Source: Setomelanomma holmii | Taxonomy: Eukaryota; Ascomycota; Dothideomycetes; Pleosporales; Phaeosphaeriaceae | Assembly (NCBI GenBank): GCA_010015745.1 | Contig: ML978298.1 | Coordinates: 1-64,000, forward strand | DNA length: 64,000 bases | Reading direction: 5' to 3' | Shown here: piece after piece, positions 30,589 to 42,047 of the stretch | Layout of the letters: the number at the start of each line of letters is the position of its first letter | How positions within the stretch are numbered: the stretch's first letter is position 1 | The notes under the pieces: generated by a model | What the model saw: the letters and a program-made list of their open reading frames with translations, nothing else | Told to the model about the DNA's origin: nothing | Databases searched by the model: none | Position numbers and translations under genes: made by a program

Positions 30589-31228
30589 TCAGCTCCTCAA
30601 ACAAACATAACTATACACATTATCATTAAAATCCCCCTTCTCCGTACTTCTCAAATTCGCAATTCCAGGATAGCTCAACTCAATCCAATCCGTCTGATTA
30701 CTTCTAATCTTATCACAAAACGTATTCCTAACACACACAGAGCAGCATTAGCCAAGTCCCCCATCCCATCACCATGACCAAGGAGGTAGATCTGGACGAA
30801 GAGCACAGTTGGAGGGGAAATGACTTACGTATAAAAAGTACAAGTAAACCCCCAATCCGGCCCAATCGAACTCGCATCGCCATCCAACTTGGTACAATCG
30901 TCTGGCCCACTGCCTAGAGGACGTTGATAGTGCGTGCAGTTTCCGGCCCAGTTGATGTCGGTGCAGATGTAGACCTGGTTTGATGTTAGTCTCGAGCGTC
31001 TTCTGAAGAGCTAACATGGGTACGTACGCCTGCCAACGCGTCGGGTTCGAGGGTCGGTGTTGCTGTCGGTGCCAAGGTTGAGGTGCTAGTGGTTGGCGAA
31101 GACGTGATCCATCTTGTGGTGATGGCGACGGGTGCGAGGTGGTTGTATTGTGGATTGGAGTGGGGGTTTGGTGCTGCGGAGATGATTGTGGTGAGGAGGG
31201 TGGCGAGGAGAGGGAAGAGTGCATGCAT
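30589..31228 (-). CDS. Small secreted cysteine-rich protein (161 aa), effector-like
   Basis: Three exons (31228-31028, 30974-30829, 30727-30589) with GTACGT and GTAAGT donors and CCAG and TTAG acceptors; all phases agree. A signal peptide (MHALFPLLATLLTTIISAAP) is followed by a Thr/Pro-rich linker and a domain with six cysteines: VYICTDINWAGNCTHY, DDCTKLDGD, SIGPDWGFTCTFYT, NTFCDK, SYPGIANL and DNVYSYVCLRS. I recognise the pattern (YICTD..W.G.C, GPD.G..C, PG...L, C near the end) from a widespread family of small secreted fungal proteins of unknown function, some listed as candidate effectors. An in-frame ATG five codons upstream (31243) would lengthen the signal peptide slightly. Confidence 0.78.
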
Positions 31229-32002
31229 GGTTGGGCTGTTCAAACTGGTAGAAGGAACTTGGGTGAACGTGTCTGGCTGCTACATGGTTCGACTTGGTCC
31301 TCCTCTTTATACATATCTCATGAATCGTGACTCGTGCTGTCTGGTATCATCGAGAAGCAAGGTGGATTGTTTTGCCTTGTTCGTCTGCTTGTCAGAGGTG
31401 CCGAAGTCGCGTTGCTTGCTTCGAGAACCATGACAACGAGATAGGTGTGACTCAGTTGACGACATAGGCGATACGCACTCGAGGCATTGTATGACCGGGT
31501 TGCAGGTTGCACGACCTGTGGGGTCCAGTGATACGGACAGCTCCTGCAGGTAGGCTTCGCGCATTGACAGCTGACATGCGCGTGGATCATCAGTATTATG
31601 GAAACCCTGGTGCAATTTGTCTTTTCGGCGTGCAGCTTCACCGTGCTCGCCATTTTGGAGGGTGCAACGCCTCCCAACGAATGCTTACTGTAGAAGAGTT
31701 GCATATGTCATGTCTCTGACGCAATTGTGAGATTCACTAAAGTGCCGTCTTGTTGTCTGTCGCACACCCGCAGGCAGCGCGTCATAAGTGTGATGAGTGT
31801 CAATGTACGACGTAGAAACCATGGTGTGGGAGTATCTAAAGAAGTTCCCGTGCTTTCGCAAGCCTAGTCTAGTAGAACACGATAGGCGATACAGGGTATA
31901 TACAGACGCGAGGTGGTATCATGGTACTTCCAAACATTGAAACAAACACGCACCGTGATAGCATATCCACATAAGCTACAACGCAACGGGAGATAGACGA
32001 TG
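31229..32002. other. Intergenic, no gene seen
   Basis: Promoter of the secreted protein and 3' flank of the TMEM115-like gene. The frames on either strand lack support. Confidence 0.45.
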
Positions 32003-33155
32003 TTACGACAATGATCTCTCGGGCTCCTCCGATCGATCTGGCTCGTAGTTCGTCTCTCCCAGCATAGAAGGACCCGCCCCTGAAGGCCCAGTGGATGCGG
32101 CCGGCGTTGGTCCTCGAGCTGCCGCAGCATGCAGCCTCTGATCCAATGCCTTCAGTGCCAACGCTCGTCTTCTCTCTGCCTCGGCACGTGTGGCTCCTCC
32201 TCGTCCACCACGACCATTTGGGTTCATGATGCTTGGCAGACCACCCTCTGCTCGAGCACTGGCCTGCTCGTTGCCAGCATCAATGTCTTGAGCTGAGAAA
32301 GGCGTGCACACGCCAAGTTGGACGAGTGTATTGTACAATCCGTCGGTCAAGGCGGCGAGCGGCGTGTGTATTGGCTCGGGAAAGAAGTGTGCAAAGGCGA
32401 ATGTGTCCGAAGCGTCTCCTTTGATGACCGAGCCGTCGCCAGTCGCAGCCGAGGACATAGACGGGCTGATGCGGAAGAAGCGGAGGTATACCCAGGCAGT
32501 CATGAAGCCAAAGTAGGCCAGAAACATGGCTGTCTCAGTGCCAAGAATAATGCCTGATATGGTGTTCGCGAGGAGGAAAATGGCGGGGAAGTGCTTGACT
32601 CGCATGCGAACGAGGCCTTTCGCGATGGCGACGGTGTGCTCGGGTACAAGCTGCTTGAAGGAGACGAGGAAGCCAGCCTGAATAGCAATGCCGCCAGAAA
32701 TGGTCGTGTGACTGCAGCTGTCAGCGTAGAACTCTGACCAAAGGGGACGTAGCATACAGCGCAGCGCCTGAGTGAGTAATCAGGTAGCCTGTAATGTACA
32801 AGAGGAAGCTCAGGACGTTCGGGATCATAGCCACAAACAGCACGAACTTGGTGAACTCTTGCGACCCCCATGCTCTTTCCAAATATCGCCCGCCATAGAA
32901 AATCGTCAGGCCGGTGATTATGAGCCCCAGCACATTTTGCTCCACTACCGTCGCCAATGCGAAGACCCACGGATATACGATCGATTTTCCAGGGACGATG
33001 GTGAGGTAAGGCACGCCGTTGCCCACACTGATGAGCGGCTTCTCGACTTTCTCCACCCAGTTTGAGGACGGCCGCAGCGCAAAGTTGAGCAGTGTGAAGA
33101 CGACGACGCCGGCGAGCAGGCTGCGCGTCAGCGGCGGCAGGTTTATTCGTGCCAT
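32003..33155 (-). CDS. TMEM115-like Golgi membrane protein (rhomboid-like, DUF1751)
   Basis: Two exons (33155-32758 and 32711-32003; intron GTATGC to TGCAG) give 368 residues. Six membrane spans lie within the first ~215 residues. Conserved motifs of the TMEM115 family are present: YLTIVPGKSIVYPWVFALAT, GLTIFYGGRYLERAWGSQE, ISGGIAIQAGFLVSFKQLVP EHTV, and ETAMFLAYFGFMTAWVYLRF followed by Phe. The family has a rhomboid fold without the catalytic Ser/His pair and is involved in Golgi retrograde traffic and glycosylation in animals. The C-terminal ~110 residues are disordered, with GRGGRGGATRAEAERRRALA, and end in EEPERSLS. The Golgi role is inferred from the animal protein. Confidence 0.9.
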
Positions 33156-33565
33156 TGCGTATGGTGTGGTGGTCGTGGGGCGGGTGAAGGAGAAAGGCGG
33201 TGGGCACGCAGAAGAGGCGGGGCGCGCGCAATACGTATAATGCGTGGTCGAGCGGGAGGCTGCGTCTCAAGCTCGTCTTCCGGCTTGCATGCGTTGAGCT
33301 GGCTTGCGCTGTGGAGCCTAGAGCCCCGAGCTGTTCGCGGTCAGATGCCGCCAAGATGCGCTGACGTCTGATAGGACGGCCATTTCGAGTTCGGCTGGAG
33401 CTCACAGTAGCGTCGACGGGTGTCCAGGCACTGACTGACTGGCACTCTCTAGCACCCTGCAACCACCAGGCCCCTCTGCTAACCCTCCTCGACGACCTGC
33501 GAGGCGCGCGATATACTTCTCTACGACACCCTCTGAGATCGCGTCACCGTCGCGCGTAGAATGAC
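33156..33565. other. Divergent promoter region
   Basis: Lies between the TMEM115-like and TBL1-like genes. No other feature seen. Confidence 0.4.
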
Positions 33566-35472
33566 ATGTCGTTGCTTAGCAGCAATGTGGTGAACTATCT
33601 CGGTACCTTTCCCCACACGACCTGCTCTGCCACAATCTGACCTTTCACCCAGTGTGGCGCTATCTCCAAGAAGCAGGCTTCGGCAATGCAGCGCTGCAGC
33701 TGTCACGATGCTGGATCCGCGACCCCGAAACGCTCCCCTTTGCAAGGAACGTTGAGCCGCACACGCTCATAAGGATCCTCCAGGATGGCATGTGCTTCGA
33801 CCAGCTGCAGGCAGAGACGACAAGCGTGCGTCCACATGCATTGGAGTTGCAACTCGTGTTGACTGGCGTAGACTGACCCGCGATACCGATTCGGCCCAGA
33901 TCACGGACGACCTTACTCGGCGCGCAACGGCGCACATCTGACCCTCGACAGAGGCATACCTGCCCACGAGCTCGCTGCCGAGGCGAATGGCGCTGTGCAA
34001 GAACCGCCGCCCAAGAAGGGCGTGAAGCGCAAGAAAGCGAAGCAGCCGAATGGAGTCGAGCCACGCCAAGAGCCTGAGACCAATGGCGATGCCATGGAGA
34101 TTGAACAGAACGGCGCGACCCATGTCACAAACAGCGTGAGGGCAGAGTCGGAAGCTCCAGTCTCGGAAGCCGAGTCGCCCACAGTCGCCGAGATTCCCAT
34201 TTCGACACTGAGCATTGGCGCAGATGCTGAGATTCAGACCGAGGTCGTAGCTGATCTCGCTCCAGAGACGACACTAATTCCACAATCGAGGTTTTCTGAC
34301 AGAGTCGTTGAGCACACTTCGTGGGGCCCAGTCGAATCACCTGTTCTACTCGCGGCTGGCAAATCGCTGCTTCAATTCCACGTCGTGGGCAATGACGCTA
34401 CTAACGGCATCAATCCGCCTGTACGGACCGGCGATGTTCCCCTGCCGGTAGCCAACTTTGAGATAACAGCCCTGTGCTGGCATTCAGACGGCGAAATCAC
34501 TGTTTCTGCAAGAGAAGAATGTTTCAATGAGGTAGGCGAGAAGATAATGATGGACAAGCTGATTCGACTCATGGAGGGCGGCACGAAGTCGCACGTCATA
34601 TCGTCTACCGCAGGCCTGGTCAACACGTTGCGATGGAATGCTGAAAAGGAACTACTTTTGTCGATCTCGACCGACGGCGAGAAGGGATCCATTAAGGTCT
34701 GGAAACCTGACAGCGACTCGATTCCCGCTTGGACCGAGTTCACCGACACGGCCATCTTCGACGCTCTCTGGATAAGCGAGACCGCGTTCGTGGTCTGTGG
34801 AATCGAGCTCTTCAAGATATACGAGGTCGGCGAGTCCCTAACAACCCAGCGCACGCTGGACACACAGGTGACCTGGGAAAGTGTCAAGTTCGATGCATCG
34901 TCAGGAATCATTGCCGCTCACGGAATGGAAGGCATGGCGAGCTACTTGGGCGTTCTTCATCCCAATGACTCAATCAATCTCCAGACACACGAGTACCCAG
35001 ACCCATATCTCACCGATCTCGATTTCCGGACACGCACGGCGACAAATACCCTCACCAACGGATCATCCATGCCTTCTGTGCTGCTAGCGACCAGCGCAAA
35101 TTCTGGTTCAGTCCGAGTTTGGGATGCAAACGAACCTTTCAAGGCTATCAAGAAGCTACCGACCACCGACGACACACAGGCTTTCAAGATCGCTTTCTCT
35201 CCTGACGGCTCTCTACTGGCCGCAGCTGGCCCAGATGCAGTCACTGTTTGGGACGTCGGGAAGAGGGACGTGCCTGTAGCATGTTGGCGCGCGAAAGACT
35301 GGCCAAGCGACAAATGGAATCCCGGTGTAGATGGAGAATTCAGTCTCGGCTGGGACCCTGACAGTTCGCGCCTGTCAATTGCGCTCGGGAACCAGGTGCG
35401 CGGCCCTCCTAATTTTAGCTTGCATTTTGGCCTGACATTCTACAGATTGCCATTATCTCTGTGCCGAGGTAG
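33566..35472 (+). CDS. TBL1/Sif2-like LisH-WD40 protein
   Basis: Four exons: 33566-33602, 33653-33825, 33872-35395 and 35446-35472. Introns have GTACCT, GTGCGT and GTGCGC donors, and the phases agree (586 residues). The N-terminus is a LisH motif split by the first intron (NVVNYL / VWRYLQEAGFGNAALQL), followed by PHTLIRILQDGMCFDQLQAE and RYRFGPDHGRPYSARNGAHL, then a basic segment (KKGVKRKKAKQ). WD40 repeats run from about residue 200 to the end (LCWHSDGEI, VNTLRWNAEKELLLSISTDG, FKIAFSPDGSLLAAAGPDAV, TVWDVGK). The last exon codes only IAIISVPR and the stop. Sif2/TBL1 is the WD40 subunit of the Set3/SMRT-type histone deacetylase complex in the nucleus. Family is likely; complex membership is inferred. 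Confidence 0.83.
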
Positions 35473-36031
35473 GCTAGAGAGATACACGGCACTACTACGG
35501 ACGAGCATGTCGCGAGCGAACTATTCTTGTGTTGTATGGCAGATTGCGCTGCGTGTCGAAGCGAAACTCCCGCGCATTGTCTGAAGTCATATCGGAACGA
35601 AGATTCCGGGGACGCGAACTCACGAGGTCGCGAGGCGGGGCGCGTGTGGAGTCTGGGGTGGCGTCTGCGAATGCGGAGCACATCCACTCCTGATAGGCTG
35701 CACCACCTAATCCACCCTCTACCGCGTGCGCGATCCGGTCTTGAACCCGGTACATGACCTTGACCGTCCCGCTAACGAGCGCCAAACAGTTCGGCAATTG
35801 TCCACGCCCTCAACAATGAGGGGTGAGACGCCTATTGCCGGTGCCTGTAGCGCTTCCTTTGAGCCGCTGTTTTCTCTACGCAAACGGCACTTGTGCTGTG
35901 GTTTGAACATTTAGATATTGTTATACGATACCCGGGCTGTACGTGTAGGACTGTGTCAGCGCATCAAAGAATTGGATATCCGTTCTCAGCCTCCTTCGAT
36001 CTTTGCAACATTCTTGCTCTTTATATTCTCA
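35473..36031. other. Intergenic, no gene seen
   Basis: Checked for a tRNA around 35735 and found none (see rejected items). Confidence 0.4.
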
Positions 36032-37989
36032 ATGTCAGCCATACCAAATCTCCCCTCGGACACGCCAGGCATTCAAATCAATGGTTATTCGAATGGTGTC
36101 ACTCGGACGTCATTCAAGCTCAATGATACACCCGTCGAGAACCTTCGCCCGCTTAAGGTCATTGTCATTGGCGCAGGATACTCTGGAATATACTGTGGAA
36201 TCCGGATACCAGAAAGATTGGAAAATGTCGATCTGGTGATATATGAGAAGAACGCGGGTGTTGGAGGTACGTGGTATGAGAACAGGTATGTGGCGAAATA
36301 TGAAAATCTCGCTAGATCCTTGATACGCTTGAAGCGCAGTATATGCAGTCGTTGATTGTGATTAGATACCTTGGCTGCGCATGCGACGTACCATCCCATT
36401 CATACCAATATTCATTCGATCCTAACCCAGATTGGTCCGCCCTGTATGCACCGGCTGCAGAGATCCAAGCGTATCTCGAGAGCGTCGCCAAGAAATATTC
36501 AGCGGATCGCTTCATCAAGTTGCAGCATGAAATTAAGGGGTGCCGATGGGACGACAAGACAGCCAAGTGGCATGTTGAAGTCGAGAACCTAGCCACAGGA
36601 GAGATCATTCATGACCAGTCCGATGTGCTCATCAGTGCGAGAGGCAATCTAAACACTCCTTCATGGCCGGACATAGATGGACTCGAGACGTTCAAGGGCG
36701 AAGTCATGCATTCGGCAACTTGGAACGAAAGGTTTGCTTCCAGTCTCTTTGTGCTTCGCACTGTATACTGACCAATGAATAGATACGACTTCAAGAACAA
36801 GCGCATTGGCGTTATCGGGTCCGGATCTTCGTCCATACAGATTGTGCCTTCACTCCAACGCATACCAGGAACTCAGGTCAACACTTTTGTTCGCAGCAAA
36901 ACGTGGATATCACCACCATTCGGTCAACAGCTCTGGGATAGCTACGGGTTCAAGACGTCCACCATTCCGGAAGAGCTTCGCCAGCGTCTGGTCAATGATC
37001 CTGAATACTACCAGAAGTTCAGACTGTCTGTTGAAGAGGACGGTAACGGCGTCCACGCAGTCACGATGAAGGGAACGCCGTTACAGGTGGGTGCAAAAGA
37101 CATGTTCCATCAGCACATGAAGAAACGGCTTGAAAGCAAGCCTGAAATCTTCGAGGCATTACTCCCGACCTTTTCTCCTGGTTGCCGTCGATTGACCCCT
37201 GGTCCGGGATATCTCGAGTCTCTCACTGAGCCTAATGTATCTTTCATCACTTCGCCAATCACACGCATCTCAGAATCAGCGATACATACCTCTGACGGCA
37301 GATCACATGAGATCGACGCGCTCGTCTGCGCAACCGGTTTTAAAGCCTCCGCACCACCCCCCTTTCCGCTCACAGGCGCAAATGGCCTTGCCCTGAGCGA
37401 GAAGTGGAAAGACCGCGCCACTAATTACCTCAGCCACAGCATCGCCGGGTTCCCCAACATGTTCACCATGCTCGGTCCCAACTCGGCGATCGGCTCTGGC
37501 TCCCTGACTAAGATGATCGAAACGGTCGGCGACTACATCGTGAAATGCGTGCGCAAGATTCAAAAAGATAACATCGCTTCAATGGCCGTAAACCCTGCGC
37601 GTGAAAAGGACTTCGCCGAGTACGCGAATGCATACTTTGAAGGCACGGTATTCGCCGAAGAATGTCGAAGTTGGTACAAGAATAAAGGCACGGGTGAAGT
37701 CGTGGGTTTGTGGCCAGGTAGCACATTGCATTGTATCGAAGCATTGAGGAGTCCGAGGTGGGAGGACTTTGAATATATGTATGTTGATGAGCTGGAGGGA
37801 CAGGAGGACGCCAATGGATTGGGTGGGAAGAAGGCGAATCGTCTAGCTTGGTTAGGGAATGGGTGGAGTGTCAATCAGTTGGAGGAGAGGGATCTGGCGT
37901 GGTATCTATATCCCGAGTTTGTGGAGAGACCAGCTGCGCCCAGGCCAGAGGACAATGCGGAGTTAAAGATTAGAGCCTTCTCGTACTAG
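36032..37989 (+). CDS. FAD-dependent monooxygenase, Baeyer-Villiger type
   Basis: Three exons (36032-36285, 36366-36731, 36783-37989; donors GTATGT and GTTTGC) give 608 residues. The FAD Rossmann motif VIVIGAGYSG is at about 43-52 and VGGTWYENR at 77-85. Then comes the Baeyer-Villiger fingerprint F-x-G-x3-H-x3-W (FKGEVMHSATW, about 194-204), the NADPH Rossmann motif IGVIGSGSSS (about 214), and the ATG motif ALVCATGFK. These enzymes insert oxygen next to ketones and occur in secondary metabolism and in steroid or ketone degradation. No other biosynthetic genes lie nearby, so a standalone catabolic or detoxification role is more likely. The unusual GTTTGC donor of intron 2 is required by frame. 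Confidence 0.88.
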
Positions 37990-38402
37990 ACGGAGCAAGA
38001 GCCTTAGCAATGTTGCAAGATTGATGTATGTCGCTGGATCTTCCCCACGTGTCAGTCGAGTCGGAATCACAAGCAGATCGTGGGGAAAGGCCGTGCTATG
38101 CCTGTTCTTGCCTGGCGGGAATGTGGGGAAGGAGCCGAGGCATTGCCGTTCACATGTCGCAAACAAGCTTCGACGCCATCATCGCTCGCAACCACGTCGC
38201 GTTTTGAGCCTCACATGCAGAAGCGCATGATCTGCAAACAACTTTGCTGTGTTCCATTCGACTGCAATCTTCACACTTTCCCCTACCCACGATAACCTTT
38301 ATTACATCACATTGAGCTTCAAGACTCGCCATAACTGTGTCGCCGGCCGCATGACCAGCGTTTCCTAACAAACACAACACGAATGCCTCGGCCACGATAG
38401 TC
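37990..38402. other. Intergenic, no feature seen
   Basis: Promoter of the ABC transporter gene. Confidence 0.4.
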
Positions 38403-40665
38403 ATGGCCGTCCTGTCGAAGCCGCTACTACGGCAACGACTCTCCAACGCAAACGTAAAATCCATCGTGAACGAGCTCACAACGCTATACCTCCAGAACCG
38501 CACCCGCATCTCGCGCGCCGTCTACCTCACGCTCTTCGTCGCCCTCATAAACCGCGTGCGCAATGCCATCGCCGAGCAAAAGGCCGCAGCCGTACGGCGC
38601 GAAGCGAAACGCTCCTCTTCTGCAAACAAGACCTCGCCGAGCGAGGGCGAGGCGATGGGACGCAAGAAGGTCGAGCTGAATCGCGAATTCTTCAAGAATT
38701 TGCTGAGGCTGCTGAGGATATGTATACCGGGGTGGAAGAGTAAGGAGTTGAGGTTGATTATAAGTCATAGTGTGTTCTTGGTGCTGAGGACCATGATTAG
38801 CTTATATGTGGCGGAGCTGGATGGGAGGTTGGTGAGCAGTTTGGTGAGAGGGAAGGGCAAGGAGTTTCTAACGGGGCTGGTGTGGTGGATGTGTGTCGCT
38901 GTGCCGGCGACGTTTACGAATTCCATGGTATGTCTGATACCATCTGGTGTAAAGTTGAGACGGGACCGGAAGTACTGACTGTGTTAGCTCTCATACCACC
39001 AGTGCAAGCTGTCGTTGCAGTATCGGACACGATTAACGAACTACATTCACAACAAATATCTCACGCAAATGACCTTCTATACGCTCTCAGCACTCGACGA
39101 TCGCATAAAGAACGCTGACCAGCTGATCACTGTCGACATTGCGAAGTTCTCGAACTCTCTAGCGGAACTATACTCGAATCTTGCAAAACCTATACTCGAT
39201 ATCATAATTTACAACTACTCACTCTCACGGAGCGTCGGTGGCGAAGGACTCTTCTTCATGTCATTACTTGTCCAGATCTCAGCCAATGTCATGCGTGCCT
39301 TGACGCCACCGTTTGGCAGATACGTTGCGGACGAAGCGAGACTGGAGGGCGAATTCAGATTTCAGCATTCGAGGCTGATTGACTACAGCGAGGAAGTGGC
39401 ACTGTACGGCGGCCACGAGGCAGAAAAAGATACACTCGACAAAGGTTACTTTACCCTCATCAAGCACGTCAATCGCATTCTTCGGCGAAGATTCTACCAC
39501 GGCATCATGGAAGACTTTGTCATCAAATACTTCTGGGGCGCACTCGGTCTTCTCCTTTGCAGTGTTCCGGTTTTCTTCAATGTGCCCAACGCCGGCGGGC
39601 AGAAGAGCATGGGCGACCGCACGGAGAACTTCATCACCAACCGCCGCATGCTGCTCATGTCTTCGGACGCATTTGGGCGCATCATGTTCTCGTACAAAGA
39701 GATCACTGAGCTCGCCGGCTACACATCGCGCGTCTCAACCCTACTCGACGTCATCGCCGACATCCAAGCCGGACACTTCGAGAAGGCGCTCGTCAGCTCT
39801 GCATCAACAGAAGAAAATGCAGCCGTCCTTGCAGGTCGCGGTACCGTCGAAGAAGGCCCCGACATCGAATTCAAAGACGTCCCCATCGTCAGTCCCAACG
39901 GCGACGTGCTCGTCCGCAAACTCTCCTTCGCCGTCCGACCCGGCGACCACCTCCTGATCATCGGCCCCAACGGCTGCGGCAAATCATCCTTATTCCGCAT
40001 CCTCGGCGGCTTATGGCCCGTGTACGGCGGGCACGTTCGCAAACCGCCTTTCGAAGACATTTTCTATATTCCGCAGCGCCCGTACCTGAGTAGGGGGAGT
40101 TTGAGACAGCAAATCATCTACCCAGACAGTCTATACGAGATGCGCGAAAAAGGCATCACAGACAACGACTTACTATCCATCCTCGCCGTACTCGAAATCG
40201 AAACCCTAATCGAGCGCCCAGGCGGCTGGGACGCAGAGCAAGAATGGACAGACGTCCTATCCGGCGGTTTACAGCAGCGCGTAGCAATGGCACGCCTGTT
40301 CTACCATTGTCCGCGCTACGCGATCCTGGATGAGTGCACAAGCAGCGTGACGCTCGAGGTGGAAAGAGTCATGTACGAGGAGGCAAAGAGATTGGGCATC
40401 ACGCTTATGACGGTCAGTCACAGACGGAGTTTGTGGAAATATCATACGCGGATTTTGCAGTTCGATGGCCAGGGTGGGCATTATTTCGGGGTACTGGATG
40501 CGGAGAGACGCGCCGTGCTTGAGGAGTAAGTTTCCCTGATTCCGTCGTGATTGTTATGTGGGTGTGCATGCTAATGCGTTGGACAGTGAGAAGGAGGATA
40601 TTGAGTTGCAGCTTCGCGCGGTGCCGGATGTCGAGGAGAGGGTTAGAGAACTGACCTCGCAGTGA
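38403..40665 (+). CDS. Peroxisomal ABC-D half transporter (PXA1/PXA2, ALD type)
   Basis: Three exons (38403-38927, 38988-40525, 40587-40665) give 713 residues. The N-terminal membrane domain has the ALD-family motif NSMLSYHQCKLSLQYRTRLT, with the EAA-like loop RLEGEFRFQHSRLI (and EEVALYGG). The nucleotide-binding domain has Walker A GPNGCGKSS (about 500), signature LSGGLQQRVAMARL (about 599), Walker B YAILDECTS (about 618) and the switch His in TVSHRRSLWKYH. Half transporters of this family dimerise in the peroxisomal membrane and import long-chain acyl-CoA for beta-oxidation. The length (about 700) fits the shorter fungal paralogue (Pxa2-like), but I cannot separate the two with certainty. 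The last exon codes a charged tail ending in RVRELTSQ. Confidence 0.9.
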
Positions 40666-41449
40666 GGAGTCGTTGAGACAGTGATGAGGATGGAGAGGGT
40701 TGTGTGGATGCTGTGGTGGAGGTTGTGTATGAGTAGGTTTGGCATTTTGCACTGTCTGGGAGCGAATGAAGCAATGACAAGCACGTGCAATTCATATCAC
40801 TGATCCGCCAAGAAGGTCGAGTCTGCGCTTGCAGGTGCTTGTGCCGACTTTGAGCAATGATGAAGTGCACACCCAGTGTGTTGTTTTTTCAAACTGCCGT
40901 CGAGGCTCGAGGTGTTTCTTCAGTGTAGTTCGCCATCTATGACAGAGACGCTGAAAGGCCCTCGCCTTCTTGTTAGATCGTTGCCAGCTTAGTCTGCACA
41001 CGCGAGAGGCTGCAGTATAGTTTTGACTGAAGTGTCTAGCACAGAGCAGAGGTGTGTCGGTCTCGTAGGTTTGTATTTATAGTGGTTGTGAGCTAGCTTT
41101 GGTGTTGGTGCATTGAGTAAGGGTCAAGATGTGCTGCATCTAGGTAGTGTTGGTGTGTGGTCATTGTAGCATGGGTGTGGGTCAATGTAGTATGGTAAGT
41201 CTTGCTCGATATTGCTTTTTAGATTTCACAAGACTCTGCTGGTTTCGGGCAAGTGCAACCGAAGGCGGCTGAGGGTGGAGTCAACTTTCTCTTACCTGTG
41301 TGTCGTGCATTACATCTCGCCGTGAGTGGGACGAGTGGCTCACGAGCAGCATATAAGAGTGTCAGCTGTGGAATCTAACGTCTCTTCCTACACGCCACTT
41401 CTTGCCGCCTTGCACACAACTGTTTGGTGTCTTCACGTCTTGGCGCATC

Positions 41450-41617
41450 ATGGTAAGTATCAATTCACTGGTCATCGAACGCAGCTAATATGATCCATTG
41501 TTGCAGCATGTGAAAAAGCATGCGTTGTGGTCTGACGGCAAGTTGCGGCTAGGCGTCCTTTGGAGAGGCAAGCGCGCTGCTTTGTGGTGTGATGCGATAG
41601 CACCATTCCAAACTTGA
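41450..41617 (+). CDS. Possible 37-aa spliced micro-ORF
   Basis: ATG at 41450 is followed immediately by GTAAGT; a GCTAAT branch and TTGCAG acceptor lead to an exon at 41507-41617. Joined, it reads MHVKKHALWSDGKL and continues to APFQT, then TGA. An intron placed right after the initiator ATG is typical of real fungal genes, but the product is short and unrecognised. It may instead be a leader exon of a non-coding or dynactin 5' transcript. The rest of 40666-42023 shows no gene. Confidence 0.25.
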
Positions 41618-42023
41618 CAGTATGTTCCATGGTTTGGTTTTATTGCGTCTGCCTTGGGAGGCGAATCGTACAAAGGGTGCTGATTGGGTCTAGCGTCGCG
41701 GCCCTTCCCGAGAGGCGGGCTTGGCGGGGCTTGCGGGTCGCGACTCCCAAAAGTCGTCTGCTACGCGTAGGAGCACTTTCTTCCTCCACCACACTTCGAT
41801 GCCCAACAACACAGTTGTATCTGCCTCGAAACGCTCAATCTGCACGCTTATTGCACTGCTTATTCTGCTTTGCACTTTCCCAAAGATCTCTCTTGCAATT
41901 GCACTCAGTTGCATCTTCTTCAGCCTCCCGCAGCAGCCCAACGCGTCGCGCCTGCTCTCTTCCACTCCACCACTCTCAGCTCATTCACGGCTCACAATTT
42001 CCTCAATTGCGAACCTTGAACAA

Positions 42024-42038
42024 ATGACTGGCAAGTAG
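42024..42038 (+). promoter_or_regulatory. Minimal upstream ORF in the dynactin leader
   Basis: ATG ACT GGC AAG TAG ends nine bases before the dynactin ATG. A decayed leader copy at 48531-48545 keeps the same five-codon layout (ATG GCC GGC AAG TAG) and the same nine-base distance to its ATG, hinting that the uORF predates the duplication. Confidence 0.5.
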
Positions 42039-42047
42039 GACTTCGCC

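Noticed and set aside
32500..33462. 320-codon minus-strand frame over the TMEM115-like gene
   Set aside because: Out of frame with the clearly conserved membrane protein and rich in Arg/Ser/His; a GC-driven shadow.
35715..35790. tRNA-like segment on the minus strand (GGTTCAAGACC)
   Set aside because: The stem around the putative T-loop does not pair over five bases and no acceptor or anticodon arm could be drawn.
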